64,000 nt of DNA from Stentor roeselii (lineage: Eukaryota; Ciliophora; Heterotrichea; Heterotrichida; Stentoridae), in assembly GCA_006503475.1 (NCBI GenBank), contig RSEH01000108.1, positions 62,001 to 126,000 of the forward strand. Reading direction: 5' to 3'. This document shows positions 9,290-18,763 of the stretch, one piece after another. Positions within the stretch are counted from its first letter, which is position 1. Every line of letters starts with the position of its first letter. The translations under genes were made by a program, and so were the position numbers. The notes below the pieces were generated by a model, which did not search any database, had not been told where the DNA came from, and saw nothing but the letters and a program-made list of their open reading frames with translations.

Positions 9290-10696
9290 CTAATTAAGCT
9301 CTAACATCATGAGTATTCTAATCGAGAGTAAAGAGTTAAAGCAATTCAAATTCAAACATTTGAGCATGAACTGTTTCTGGGTCCTTTCTTCGTCTCCAAG
9401 AGTGTCTGGGTCAGCATTTCTTAATTCATCAAACATGACTTCTAAGTAAAATATAAATTTTTTTTCAGGTACACTGTTGATTTTTTGAGGAAATGTAATC
9501 ATATTTTTTGAATCTGCAGTGAAATTATTCGTTACTATATTGTTGCAAGTCTGTTGATCCATTAAGTCAGAAAAAATATAATCTTTTTGTTTTGCGAATC
9601 CGAAATAATATTCTAAATAAGGGTTTTTTATTTCCCATATTTTAGTAATTTTCCTAGGAACGTTAAAACTTTGCTCGATCTTAGAAGTTAATTTTGAGTA
9701 AAGGTCTACGATATGCTTCACGCCTTCTGGAGGCTGGGGTAACATTGGGCTGTTAAGGTTTATGATTTCATATTTGTTGTTTCCTGAAATTTTTTGCATT
9801 TCGTCACAGGTCAGTCCAGGGTGGCTACGTTGGCAACATTTCATGCAATGTGAGCAACTTTTGCAAGTCATGGACATCTGTAAAAGTTGTTCAACATTTC
9901 CACAGTTTTGATTGGGACATCTAATTAATTTAGCCCTACCTGCAAAGAAATTTGCGAATTTTTCATCAGTGACGAAATCAATGTATCTTTTTTCAATATT
10001 AAATTGTATGAGGTATATTTGTAAATTTTGAACAAAGTCATTTTGACTTGAAATTTCATTATAACATAGGCAGCGGATCTCAAAGATTAAGTTGCTGATG
10101 TCTTTACTTCTGTCACAAATCATGTCCCAGTAATAGTTGAGTGTATTAATTATCAGGGTCTGAATACAAGTATAGCATAGAATATGGGTACATAAAAATC
10201 TAGTTCCTGCTGATATATGAATCTGGGTAGAGCAACTTGAGCAGTAGATAAATGTGCTAGGATCTTGATAGTTTTGCCTGTAATATTCGATTTGTTCTGG
10301 ATACAATTGTAAGATGTTGGAGATATCGTTATCTGAAAATGTTGGCCCTTGTTCATTTAGAGTTGTGCATCTTTGGCATGCAATCAGATTATTTGGATTT
10401 TTATTGAAACATTCTTCTATCCATTTCTTTAAACAAAATGAGCAAAACATGTGATGATGGTTTGGGAAGCTATTTAGTGAGTTCTTCTTGTGCTTGTTTT
10501 GATTATTTTTGCAGTAGCCATCACAAACTACCATTTGATTTTTTTTCTTTAGTGTTAAACTGAGTCTAAACAAAGGAAAACTATTGATGTGCATGATAAG
10601 TCTTGAATATATTTCATTCACATTTCCTGGGTTTATGTTTAACAATGCTTCGTTCATCTCATCTACGATCATCTCACGTCTCGACTTCTTAGCCAT
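9290..10696 (-). CDS. RING/RBR-like zinc protein with truncated PARP-like C-terminus
   Basis: Encodes 468 residues with several Cys/His clusters. One at about 59-125 has HHHMFCSFCLKKWIEEC and CQRC. One at about 148-220 has CSSCSTQ and THILCYTCIQT. One at about 265-305 has CPNQNCGN, CKSCSHCMKCC and HPGLTC. This order resembles RING-between-RING ubiquitin ligases and parallels the protein at 20388-21866. Near residue 350 the stretch KITKIWEIKNPYLEYYFGFA matches the start of a PARP catalytic domain (consensus I-x-K-I-x-x-I-x-N-P-x-L), but no His or Tyr active-site block follows. The transferase part therefore looks truncated or highly diverged. Ubiquitin-ligase activity is inferred, not shown. 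Codons are AT-rich and a long AT-rich spacer lies upstream. Confidence 0.65.
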   Translation of the reverse strand: MAKKSRREMIVDEMNEALLNINPGNVNEIYSRLIMHINSFPLFRLSLTLKKKNQMVVCDGYCKNNQNKHKKNSLNSFPNHHHMFCSFCLKKWIEECFNKNPNNLIACQRCTTLNEQGPTFSDNDISNILQLYPEQIEYYRQNYQDPSTFIYCSSCSTQIHISAGTRFLCTHILCYTCIQTLIINTLNYYWDMICDRSKDISNLIFEIRCLCYNEISSQNDFVQNLQIYLIQFNIEKRYIDFVTDEKFANFFAGRAKLIRCPNQNCGNVEQLLQMSMTCKSCSHCMKCCQRSHPGLTCDEMQKISGNNKYEIINLNSPMLPQPPEGVKHIVDLYSKLTSKIEQSFNVPRKITKIWEIKNPYLEYYFGFAKQKDYIFSDLMDQQTCNNIVTNNFTADSKNMITFPQKINSVPEKKFIFYLEVMFDELRNADPDTLGDEERTQKQFMLKCLNLNCFNSLLSIRILMMLELN

Positions 10697-11373
10697 TTAT
10701 TAAAGTTGTATAAACATAGAACTTTTATCTTAAGACTTAATATAATTCCTTGAAACAATCATCTATTCTGTTTAAGAATAAAAAAGAAGTAACAAATTAT
10801 TTCACTCTCATAATAAGTCCATGATAGTCAAAGACTATTGTAATTTTAAAGTGCCTTATGTAAAGGTTTAAATACAAAAAAACCTTAGGATTGATTTAAA
10901 GACTCATTGTTTCAAGATATTGAACATAGAGTATGTTTAAATCACCGATTTGCATTTGAATGCTATTTTAAGATTCATCAACTTCGATTAAAGTTTTTAT
11001 AGATATTAAACAAAAACAAAAATTTGATTGTAATTCAGCTTAGCTGACTGGAAGAGTTAAAGAAGATTATAATGATTTATGATTTATGTTTAATTTGATT
11101 CGAAGCTTTTGGGATTTCAATATTTAGAACTACTATGGGAATGTTTCTAGATTTGGAATCTGAGTTGATTTTTAGAAATTTATTATCGAAATTTGGTTTA
11201 TTTGTAGATATTTACCTATTTTTAGGTCTTAAAAATTAGAGCTTTTCATTACCTCATGCTCTAAACTCATCAAATCAATCTATTCCCTTACCTATATAAT
11301 ATTCTTCCAAATCAATTTATCAACAAAAAATAAACCTCACTCAACAATTTGATCGCTAACACCTTTAATACAA
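10697..11373. other. AT-rich intergenic spacer
   Basis: No open frame, RNA gene or repeat could be supported. It separates the divergent RING/RBR-like gene and the two-exon gene at 11374. The last ~80 bases before 11374 are C/A-rich, as before other genes. Confidence 0.5.
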
Positions 11374-12105
11374 ATGACAACCCAAACCCCAGAACCTTTC
11401 ATATACAACCCTCATATCCGAGGTCTGAAACAAGTTAAAAGTTGTTTAAAGTTAAGTCAAAGGACAAAGCAGCTCTATTCAAGTATTTTTCCAAAGCCAG
11501 TCGAAACCCTAGAAAGCGAATTCCCTCCTTACAAGCCTCGGGGCCGTTTACAAGGTTTTCAACCAGCAGAGCTTTTCCTAAAACCTTCAAAACTAAAACA
11601 TTCTCTATCCTCAAACCAAAAAACATCATCCTCAGGAGCAAAAGATCCAAAAGTCTTTAAAAAACAAGAACTTTCAATATCAGAAGAGGCAAAAGTAGAA
11701 GAAATGATAAAACTAAAACTAAAATCAAAACATCTTCAAATAAAAAACTCAATTTGCAAGAAAATCCAAAAAAACAGCGAAACTTGTGTCTTCCCTCAAG
11801 ACTTTCTAAACACGCGAGTAGAGTCATTAGCAGCAGTGGAAGTAAGAAAATAGTAAAAGTTAATCAGCGAGCAGCGAGTTTTTCCTAAACTAAAACGAGA
11901 AGCGATATCTGAAGTGATACTAAAAAGAAAAAAATCAAGAATGATCAGAAATCGCGAAGACCTTCTTGAAGAAGTTTCAAGTCTTTTGGTAAACAAGGCG
12001 AGTTATATTCCGCGATTTTTAAATGAAGCTAGCGGCGACTTCAAGAAAATCAATGAAATGGCTCAGGAGTGTTTAAAGAAGTACTCCGTTAAATTAATGA
12101 AGTAG
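11374..12105 (+). CDS. Basic protein of unknown function (two exons)
   Basis: Exons 11374-11852 and 11868-12105 join across a 15-nt intron to give 238 residues; the join reads AAVEVRKY-EQRVFPKL. The protein is Lys/Arg-rich, disordered at the N-terminus (several Pro and Ser), with a helical middle (SISEEAKVEEMIKLKLKSK) and a helical C-terminal half. No known domain is recognised. The stop is separated by one base from the stop of the convergent coiled-coil gene, so the 3' untranslated regions must overlap. A cytoskeletal association is only suggested by its neighbours. Confidence 0.7.
11853..11867 (+). other. 15-nt intron
   Basis: GTAAAAGTTAATCAG: GT..AG, A at position 10. It begins at the last base of the TAG that ends the first frame, and splicing reads straight into the second frame. 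Confidence 0.85.
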
Positions 12106-12106
12106 T

Positions 12107-13111
12107 TTATATCAAGTGTTTTACATGGATTTTCTTCCAGCTTGACGGGTGGTTGTAGTCGGAATGGCTCCTCATGTGACGCTTTGAATGATTGGATTTT
12201 AAAGGACTTCTTGGGTCGCTTAGAAGAAATGCGTCTGGAGGTTTTGTCTGCTTTAGAAGGGGATTTTCGCATTTTTTTTTTTGGGAATAAAGTTTTTTTG
12301 AGTTTTCTAGGATTAAGGATTTGTTTATTGCGTGGACTTTGTTTAGACTGCTTTCGATCAGGTCTTGTCGCCGCTTTGTTAGGATTTTTTGCTGGGAACC
12401 TAAACTGGAGTGCTTTTCGATTTCTTTTCGTAAGGAAACACATTCGCTTGTTGTTTTTTCTAAAAGGCCTTTCATTAGAGTGAAGTCTTGGAGGAGCTTT
12501 AAGTAGCTTTTTTCTTTTTTGTTATAATTTTCTTCGAGTTTACGGATTTTTTGGGTTTCGACTGAAAGTGATTGAGTATCTACTTTGAATTTTTGACTTA
12601 TCTTCGCGATTTCTTTCGCGAAATGTGTTTCTAAATTAGATATTTTTTCATTAACAGATTCTCCTGTTGATAATTCTAAGGTTTTAATGATATGTTGAGC
12701 ATTTTCATACTTTAATTCCAATTCAGCATTTTTTTGCTGTAAACCTTCAACCAAAAGTTTAAGTTGATGCTCATTACTAATATGTTTCCTGACATCAGCT
12801 TCTTGTTTCTGCAACATTTTTTCAAGTTTTTCACATCTAAGAGCAAGTTCTTCAGATGACGACTCTTTCATATTCCTCTTAAAACTAACAAGAGATTCCA
12901 GAAGATCTTTAAGATTTTCAAGTACTTCCAAATGATCAAGTTCTTCCAAGGTCATTATTTCTTCATCAGTGACACTTGCATTATCCAAGTGGCAGTTAGC
13001 AATGAAGTGAGTTTTAAACAAATCCTTAACCACAAAAAAATAATCATTCGAATCTTCAACAAGACCAAAAGGTTTAAGTTTTGAGAACTTTTCCAATAAA
13101 ACCGCTTTCAT
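12107..13111 (-). CDS. Coiled-coil protein, 334 aa
   Basis: The N-terminal ~75 residues are globular and acidic. Residues about 80-240 are coiled coil (CEKLEKMLQKQEADVRKH, VEGLQQKNAELELKYENAQ). The C-terminal ~70 residues are basic and disordered (KKKCENPLLKQTKPP, HSKRHMRSHSDYNH). There is no enzyme motif. Its start codon lies 22 bp from the start of the divergent kinesin gene, so the two must share a bidirectional promoter and may be co-expressed. That placement makes a microtubule-related role attractive but unproven. Confidence 0.75.
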   Translation of the reverse strand: MKAVLLEKFSKLKPFGLVEDSNDYFFVVKDLFKTHFIANCHLDNASVTDEEIMTLEELDHLEVLENLKDLLESLVSFKRNMKESSSEELALRCEKLEKMLQKQEADVRKHISNEHQLKLLVEGLQQKNAELELKYENAQHIIKTLELSTGESVNEKISNLETHFAKEIAKISQKFKVDTQSLSVETQKIRKLEENYNKKEKSYLKLLQDFTLMKGLLEKTTSECVSLRKEIEKHSSLGSQQKILTKRRQDLIESSLNKVHAINKSLILENSKKLYSQKKKCENPLLKQTKPPDAFLLSDPRSPLKSNHSKRHMRSHSDYNHPSSWKKIHVKHLI

Positions 13112-13133
13112 CTATTATTAATCCGTGCTCATA
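13112..13133. promoter_or_regulatory. 22-bp divergent start-to-start spacer
   Basis: Only 22 bp separate the ATG of the minus-strand coiled-coil gene from the ATG of the plus-strand kinesin. Any promoter must be bidirectional and/or overlap the coding regions. No TATA-like or other motif is claimed. Confidence 0.4.
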
Positions 13134-15206
13134 ATGAAATCCAATGAAGATAAAGTTCAAGTCATTATTCGTTTCCGCGCGCTAATCGAACCAGAGCTAA
13201 CTTGCAACCCTTTGTCTTGTGTCGATCTGACTGAAACTGAAGTAACTCTTTACTCATCCAACTCAAACTCTTTAATCTTCTCTTTTGACAAAGTCCTCAG
13301 TCCGATGTCGACTCAAGAAGAAGTCTTTCAAAGTGGCCCTGGAATTATTGTGGAAAATGTGATGAACGGCTTTAATGGAACTATTTTCACTTATGGGCAA
13401 ATCGCTTCTGGAAAAACTTTCACCATGTTCGGAGACTCGACCGATGCTGAAAGACTTGGAATCATTCAGAGGTCGGTAAGGAGAATGTTTCAAGTTATTG
13501 ACTTGAGTGACGAGACTGACGAGTTTTTAGTAAAGTTCAGCTTTTTCGAGATGGTCAATGAAAAAATCAGGGACTTGCTGAATCCTTTAGGGCAAGGACT
13601 GAAAATTAAGACTGATAAAAGTGGAGTTGTTATAAAGGGATTAAGGGAAGTTTATACTCGTAATGATTCTGATGTTTTGGAATTGATTGCCTTGGGTGTT
13701 GAGAATAAGGTGAAAATCCAGCAGGCAAGGCACACTTTTATTTCTTTGACTGTGCAAAGGACGTCTAATGATGGAATGGTTTTAAGTAAACTTTACTTGG
13801 TTGACTTGGCTGGTGTTGAAAGACCCAGCTCGTTGCCGACGAGTCCTAGATCCGCGACTATGAAATCAATGAACCTTTCACTTTCAACGTTAGGAATGGT
13901 GATAAGTGCATTATGTGAAAAAAATACGGGATTCGTACCGTATAGAGCTTCAAAACTAACGCGGATTCTTGAAGATTCCTTAGGAGGTAACTCGAAAACT
14001 TTACTGATAGTCACTTGCTCACCATCTCCTGCAAGTGCTGAAGACACCGCAAGCAGCCTTCGCTTCGCCTTGCGTGTAAAATCAGTCTCGAACAAACCAG
14101 TAATCAACAAAGAACTCGGCCTTCACGAGCTAAATCTTCAGTACCTTCAAAAACTCGACCGGCTTAAAAAACTCAACAAAACACTTGACTCCCTTCTCAG
14201 TCAAAAACTTCAAATTTCCAATGAAAAAAACAGTCTCCTTGAACTTGAATCCCCAAAGCCTTTACTTGATCTAACTGAAATTCGCTTGGAACTTGAGGAA
14301 GTCTATTCCAGGATTAAAACTCAAGAAGAAACACAGAGTCTTCTTCTTACTTCCATTGAAAATGATTCAAATCTAATTGAAAAAGCTCAGGAAGTAGAAA
14401 AAAAATGTGAAAAACTCGTCTTACAGCTAACAAGCCACTCTGATCTTCTTGAAGAAGAACTTCGAGATCATGAAGAAAGCTCAGAAATTCTACAAAGCGC
14501 GACTGAGAAGCTTTCCGAAGAAATCCAAGAAAAAAATCAAGAAATTTCAATTATAGAAAAAAAAGTCGCAGAAGTCTTCAGTGAAATCGAGCACTTAAAG
14601 TGTAAACTTTCATGTTTGAAAGAAATGCGCTCAAGTCTCTCAAAAGCTGCTGTCGAGGAGCAGCTTCGTCGTCGGATAAAAGAAGAAAAAGTAAATAACA
14701 AGAAGTTGAAAGAAGAAATGAAACAGGTGCAAGAAGAAATCGATCTTTTACTATTTAAAAGATTTAAAGAATACGTCGTTGCTGAGGACTTGCAAATTTC
14801 TGCTAAAAAGATTTTTGACCTTGAATTTGCTGTTGATTCTGAAAGGGCAAGGTACTTGGAAGATGAACTTTCTTTGACACCTTTACAAAAAGCTATGAAA
14901 AATAAACATGAATCTCTTGAAAAAGTCGCTGATTGTGTTGGAAAGGACTTTCGAAATGTTACTGCTAAATTCGCTCAGATGAATTTAGAGAAAAGTCTTC
15001 AACACAAAAAAATCAAACGACTTGAAGAAAAAAATATGAAAATTGAAAATGACTTGAAAAAAGTTTGTAAAAAGTTAGATAAGGTTGTCAAATTTAATGA
15101 AGTTTCAGCGAGTTGTCCACAAAAAGTTTTGAGGTCTGGATCTGTTAGGGCTAGTTTGATTTTAAGGCAGATGAAGTTATCGGTTGAATCTGAACTCCAA
15201 GAGTAG
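13134..15206 (+). CDS. Kinesin-like motor protein with divergent switch I
   Basis: A 690-residue protein with an N-terminal kinesin motor (about 5-330) and a long C-terminal coiled coil (about 335-670). ATG at 13134 is chosen because the upstream in-frame codon is GTG. The motor has the P-loop GQIASGKT (about 88-95), switch II DLAGVE (about 224-229) and the late motifs NLSLSTLGMVISAL and VPYRASKLTRILEDSLGG. The usual switch I SSRSH is replaced by QQARHT, so ATP hydrolysis may be altered. Motor-first architecture implies a plus-end-directed, kinesin-1-like or orphan ciliate kinesin; the exact family is not clear. It shares a 22-bp divergent spacer with the gene at 12107-13111. Confidence 0.88.
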   Translation: MKSNEDKVQVIIRFRALIEPELTCNPLSCVDLTETEVTLYSSNSNSLIFSFDKVLSPMSTQEEVFQSGPGIIVENVMNGFNGTIFTYGQIASGKTFTMFGDSTDAERLGIIQRSVRRMFQVIDLSDETDEFLVKFSFFEMVNEKIRDLLNPLGQGLKIKTDKSGVVIKGLREVYTRNDSDVLELIALGVENKVKIQQARHTFISLTVQRTSNDGMVLSKLYLVDLAGVERPSSLPTSPRSATMKSMNLSLSTLGMVISALCEKNTGFVPYRASKLTRILEDSLGGNSKTLLIVTCSPSPASAEDTASSLRFALRVKSVSNKPVINKELGLHELNLQYLQKLDRLKKLNKTLDSLLSQKLQISNEKNSLLELESPKPLLDLTEIRLELEEVYSRIKTQEETQSLLLTSIENDSNLIEKAQEVEKKCEKLVLQLTSHSDLLEEELRDHEESSEILQSATEKLSEEIQEKNQEISIIEKKVAEVFSEIEHLKCKLSCLKEMRSSLSKAAVEEQLRRRIKEEKVNNKKLKEEMKQVQEEIDLLLFKRFKEYVVAEDLQISAKKIFDLEFAVDSERARYLEDELSLTPLQKAMKNKHESLEKVADCVGKDFRNVTAKFAQMNLEKSLQHKKIKRLEEKNMKIENDLKKVCKKLDKVVKFNEVSASCPQKVLRSGSVRASLILRQMKLSVESELQE

Positions 15207-15241
15207 TGTAACGTAATAATTTTAAAGACTATTCATAATAT

Positions 15242-16015
15242 ATGATAGAAGAGACATCAGAAAAGGCAACCAACTCCAAATTCCTTCTGGAAAACCTAGG
15301 CCTTCAATTGAATAACCTGAAAATCAGGAAAATCGGAACAGATATCGAAGACCTTTCATTCATTTCACCGTCAAATTCAAAAATAAACTTGACAACTCGA
15401 TTCAATTTCAGCAAATCATGCCAAAAAGTTCAAAAATCCTCAAAAAAGCTACTCCACGCTTTAAAAGCAAATGAAAACCAACTTGAAACCGATAAAATTT
15501 TTATCGAAACCTTAGAAGGACCTGAAAAAAGCAGCAGCGAATTAAGACTCCTGACAAAAACTCCTTCTTTCTCCAGAACCAAATCTCAAGAGCTCGAAGA
15601 GCTGAAAGAAATGTTCGACAAGCTGAAGTCAGAGCAAGAAAAGCTGAAGAGTCAGCTAAGCTTACAGAAGAACCTAATCAAAATGATAGGAAATAACTTC
15701 CAAGCGCCAGGAATTGCAGGAAAAACAGGAGAATCCGAAAGCCGGATAAGAAAAACGAGTAAAGCCTTTTCAAGCATGCTAAAGTCAAAAACTCCGAATA
15801 AAACAAGAACAACTCGTCTTTTAGGAGATTTAAACACCTCTCAAAACTCTTCTAAACTACTTGATGACTCTTTTACACTACCAGTGCTTTCAAGCATCAA
15901 CTCTGACAGAAAAATCACATCAAATAAGTTCACTTTTCTGAAATACTCGAGAGACTTGCCTGTTCTGAGCAAGAATCTAAAGTTGCCTAAAGATGTGTTT
16001 GTTGTTAAAAAGTAG
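15242..16015 (+). CDS. Coiled-coil/disordered protein, 257 aa
   Basis: Starts 35 bp after the kinesin stop on the same strand. It contains a central coiled coil (about 118-150: QELEELKEMFDKLKSEQEK) flanked by basic, Ser/Thr-rich disordered regions. No catalytic domain, signal peptide or membrane segment. Closeness to the kinesin is suggestive of a cytoskeletal partner, but genes here are packed regardless of function. Function unknown. Confidence 0.7.
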   Translation: MIEETSEKATNSKFLLENLGLQLNNLKIRKIGTDIEDLSFISPSNSKINLTTRFNFSKSCQKVQKSSKKLLHALKANENQLETDKIFIETLEGPEKSSSELRLLTKTPSFSRTKSQELEELKEMFDKLKSEQEKLKSQLSLQKNLIKMIGNNFQAPGIAGKTGESESRIRKTSKAFSSMLKSKTPNKTRTTRLLGDLNTSQNSSKLLDDSFTLPVLSSINSDRKITSNKFTFLKYSRDLPVLSKNLKLPKDVFVVKK

Positions 16016-16057
16016 ATTAATTTAATTATTCTGCTTCATTTTTAGTTGTTGTTTATA

Positions 16058-17641
16058 ATGTCTGTCCTTACCCGTCTGATAAGAACCTCTTGGTCAACAC
16101 TTGATACTTCGACACTCAGTGGCTCGGTTCCATATACTGTGCAAAATTTCGTCTCGGGGGAGTGGAGACCGGCTAACTCTTCGATATCGATTCCGGACCC
16201 TTTAAATGGTGAGGCTTTCATACAGGTCTCGAATACCTCGATTCCTGAATCTGAAGAGTTCTTTCAAGCAGCTCGAAAAGTTCCAAAGTCAGGTCTCCAC
16301 AACCCATTCCGTAACGTGACCCGATACAAGACCTACGGTTCAGTATGCGAAAAAGTAGCATCAAATCTTCACGATGCAAGCACTTTCGAATTTTTCTGGC
16401 GTTTAATCCAAAGAACAGCTCCAAAATCAGACGAGCAAGCAATCGGAGAGTTATCAGTCGTCCGTACCTTCTTCGAGAACTTCAGCGGTGACCAAGTTCG
16501 TTTCCTAGCTCGAGGCTTCAGCGTTCCGGGTGACCGTGACGGTCAAGTTTCCCAAGGTTTCCGTTGGCCATACGGTCCAGTGGCAATAATAGCTCCTTTC
16601 AACTTTCCTTTAGAAATCCCTGTGCTTCAAATGATGAGTGCTTTATTCATGGGCAACCACGTCACCATCAAGCCTGACCCAAGAGTCGCAGTCTGCTTAG
16701 AACAGTGGCTTCGCTTCCTTCATCACTGCGGCATGCCCGTCACCGACGTCAACCTTCTCAACGGCCACGGGGAAGCCATCGAGCACCTCCTCAAAAAAGA
16801 CGTCTTCCGAATGGTCCAGTTCACCGGAAGTTCAAAAATCGCGAATAAAATCGCCATAGACTGCAAAGGAAAAGTTAGAATCGAAGACGCAGGCTTTGAC
16901 TGGAAAATCCTCGGCCCTGACGTGCAAGATCTGGAGTACGTCGCATGGACCAGCGATCAAGACGCTTACGCCTTCGGAGGGCAGAAGTGCTCAGCGCAGA
17001 GTATTTTATTCGCACATCAGAACTGGGAAAATGCAGGAATCTTTGAAAGACTTGCAGATTTAGCCTCTAGAAGACGTTTGGCGGATTTGACAGTTGTTCC
17101 GATTTTGACTTGGAATAATGAAAGGATTCAAAAACATGTGGATAGTGTTTTGAGGATTCCTGGAGCTAGATTGCTGTTCGGAGGAAGACCTATTCGAGAG
17201 CCTCATCGGATTCCAGTGGTTTATGGGTCTTATGAACCTACTGCTGTTTATGTTCCTATTCATGAGATTCCTCAGCATTTTGAATTGGTGACTAGTGAAC
17301 TGTTTGGACCCTTTCAAATCGTGACTACTTGGAATGACCTGGCGCAGGTTTTTCCTTTGTTGGAAAGAATGGAAAATCATCTGACTGCAGCAGTTGTATC
17401 GAATGATCCAGTGTTTAGGAGACAGGTTCTTGGAAATACTGTGAATGGCACAACTTATGCGGGAATCAGGGCTAGAACTACTGGAGCTCCTCAGAATCAC
17501 TGGTTTGGACCTGCTGGAGACCCACGAGCTGCTGGCATTGGGACTCCTGAAGCTATTAAGATGGTTTGGAGCTGTCATCGTGAAATCATTGAAGATACTG
17601 ATGCCATTCCTAGAGATTGGGTACTGCCTAAGTGCTCGTAG
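16058..17641 (+). CDS. Delta-1-pyrroline-5-carboxylate dehydrogenase (ALDH12-like)
   Basis: Oxidises glutamate semialdehyde/P5C to glutamate with NAD+, the second step of proline breakdown, normally in mitochondria. The 527-residue protein has the aldehyde dehydrogenase fold. Key blocks are the substrate/cofactor block GPVAIIAPFNFPLEIP, the NAD-binding FTGSSKIA (about 256-263), the ALDH12-type KVRIEDAGFDWKILGPD, and GGQKCSAQS with the catalytic Cys at about 311. The first ~25 residues (MSVLTRLIRTSWSTL...) are basic and Ser-rich, fitting a mitochondrial presequence. ATG at 16058 is used because upstream in-frame starts are TTG. The last codons (DWVLPKCS and stop) are part of the 72-bp repeat that follows. 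Confidence 0.92.
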   Translation: MSVLTRLIRTSWSTLDTSTLSGSVPYTVQNFVSGEWRPANSSISIPDPLNGEAFIQVSNTSIPESEEFFQAARKVPKSGLHNPFRNVTRYKTYGSVCEKVASNLHDASTFEFFWRLIQRTAPKSDEQAIGELSVVRTFFENFSGDQVRFLARGFSVPGDRDGQVSQGFRWPYGPVAIIAPFNFPLEIPVLQMMSALFMGNHVTIKPDPRVAVCLEQWLRFLHHCGMPVTDVNLLNGHGEAIEHLLKKDVFRMVQFTGSSKIANKIAIDCKGKVRIEDAGFDWKILGPDVQDLEYVAWTSDQDAYAFGGQKCSAQSILFAHQNWENAGIFERLADLASRRRLADLTVVPILTWNNERIQKHVDSVLRIPGARLLFGGRPIREPHRIPVVYGSYEPTAVYVPIHEIPQHFELVTSELFGPFQIVTTWNDLAQVFPLLERMENHLTAAVVSNDPVFRRQVLGNTVNGTTYAGIRARTTGAPQNHWFGPAGDPRAAGIGTPEAIKMVWSCHREIIEDTDAIPRDWVLPKCS

Positions 17642-17830
17642 GTAGAAGTAATGATAATGATTAGAATTATTTGAATGATTGATTAGGATTAGGTACTGAC
17701 TAAGTGATCTTAGATAGGTTTAATGATAATGATTAGAATTATTTGAATGATTGATTAGGGTTAGGTACTGACTAAGTAATCTTTGGTAGATTTAATGATA
17801 ATGATTAGAATTATTTGAATGATTGATAAG
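17615..17830 (+). repeat. Three tandem 72-bp units spanning a stop-to-start junction
   Basis: Units begin at 17615, 17687 and 17759. Unit 1 contains the last codons and TAG of the dehydrogenase gene. Unit 3 contains the ATG and first codons (MIDK) of the next gene. Units 2 and 3 carry diverged copies of the dehydrogenase tail; units 1 and 2 carry copies of the next gene's start followed quickly by TAG. The whole spacer between the two genes is thus a triplication of the original ~70-bp junction. Confidence 0.85.
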
Positions 17831-18763
17831 AACCAGTTCGCCACTCAGGATATGAAAAACGTTGTTGATAAGATTCTTAAGGTCATGCAAAGTGATGATG
17901 ATGAAGAATATCGAGAAGATCGTGAGGAATTTAGGATTCAACTCAATAGCTCTATGTTTACACCTTCAACTATTCACTCCTCGCCTCAAACTGCTGGCAA
18001 GACTAACAATGTGCCTTTGAAAATGAATGTCAAGTCACCTAAATCTCCTAATTTTTCACCTGCTCCGAAGTCGTCTACGGCTGCTTCGAATTCCAGTAAT
18101 TTTGAATCGGTCTATGCTCGCATGCTGGCATTTCAGAAGAGACATGATCAAGAAAGGAAGAAGATGCAGGAAAAACATGATGAGGAGCATAGACTTATAC
18201 ACACTCACACGCCTACCTTAAACGAGAAATCGCGTCAATTAATCCGAGATGTGAGCCCTCTTCACAACCGCTACCAAAAAGAGCAAGAACTCAAAGAAAA
18301 GCGGAGAATTGAGCTAATAAAGCGAGTGGAAGGTATAAAAGAAGAGATCCTAAAAAAAGACCTAACCTTCACCCCGACGACATCCAGAAGTTCCTCAAGC
18401 ATCAGAACAACAGAAGAATACTACAACTACATGAAAAACTGGAAACAAAGCAAAGAAATGATTGGCGTTCGTGAGAGAAAAGTCAAGGAAGATAAGATTT
18501 TAGAAGGGGTCACTTTCAAGCCAGAACTCAACAAAAACTCGACTCATATGGCGAAAGCCTTTCCGAAATTTGAAGTGAGACTGGAAAAAGGTATCCAGTC
18601 GAGAGAAGCAAAGATTAGTGAAAAAAAAAGTGCCTCGCCTTGCTCGTTTAAACCTGAACTGCAGACTAGGTATAAAAAGGTGGAGCTTGGACCGGTTTTT
18701 GAAAGACTTTACCCGAATCATTATAAAAATTTCAGCAGTTTGACTACGAGGGAGAAAGAGTAG
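17819..18763 (+). CDS. Basic repeat-motif protein, probably cytoskeletal
   Basis: Encodes 314 residues. A low-complexity acidic/Ser-rich N-terminus precedes a basic helical stretch (about 105-125, RMLAFQKRHDQERKKMQEK). Short recurring motifs follow: LTFTPTTSRSS, VTFKPELNKNS and CSFKPELQTRY, each followed by helical, Lys-rich spacers, then VFERLY. Similar F-x-P-x-x-N/T-x-x-S motif series occur in protist axonemal or basal-body proteins, which is the basis for a tentative cytoskeletal assignment. The start codon lies inside the third copy of the 72-bp repeat. Confidence 0.65.
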   Translation: MIDKNQFATQDMKNVVDKILKVMQSDDDEEYREDREEFRIQLNSSMFTPSTIHSSPQTAGKTNNVPLKMNVKSPKSPNFSPAPKSSTAASNSSNFESVYARMLAFQKRHDQERKKMQEKHDEEHRLIHTHTPTLNEKSRQLIRDVSPLHNRYQKEQELKEKRRIELIKRVEGIKEEILKKDLTFTPTTSRSSSSIRTTEEYYNYMKNWKQSKEMIGVRERKVKEDKILEGVTFKPELNKNSTHMAKAFPKFEVRLEKGIQSREAKISEKKSASPCSFKPELQTRYKKVELGPVFERLYPNHYKNFSSLTTREKE

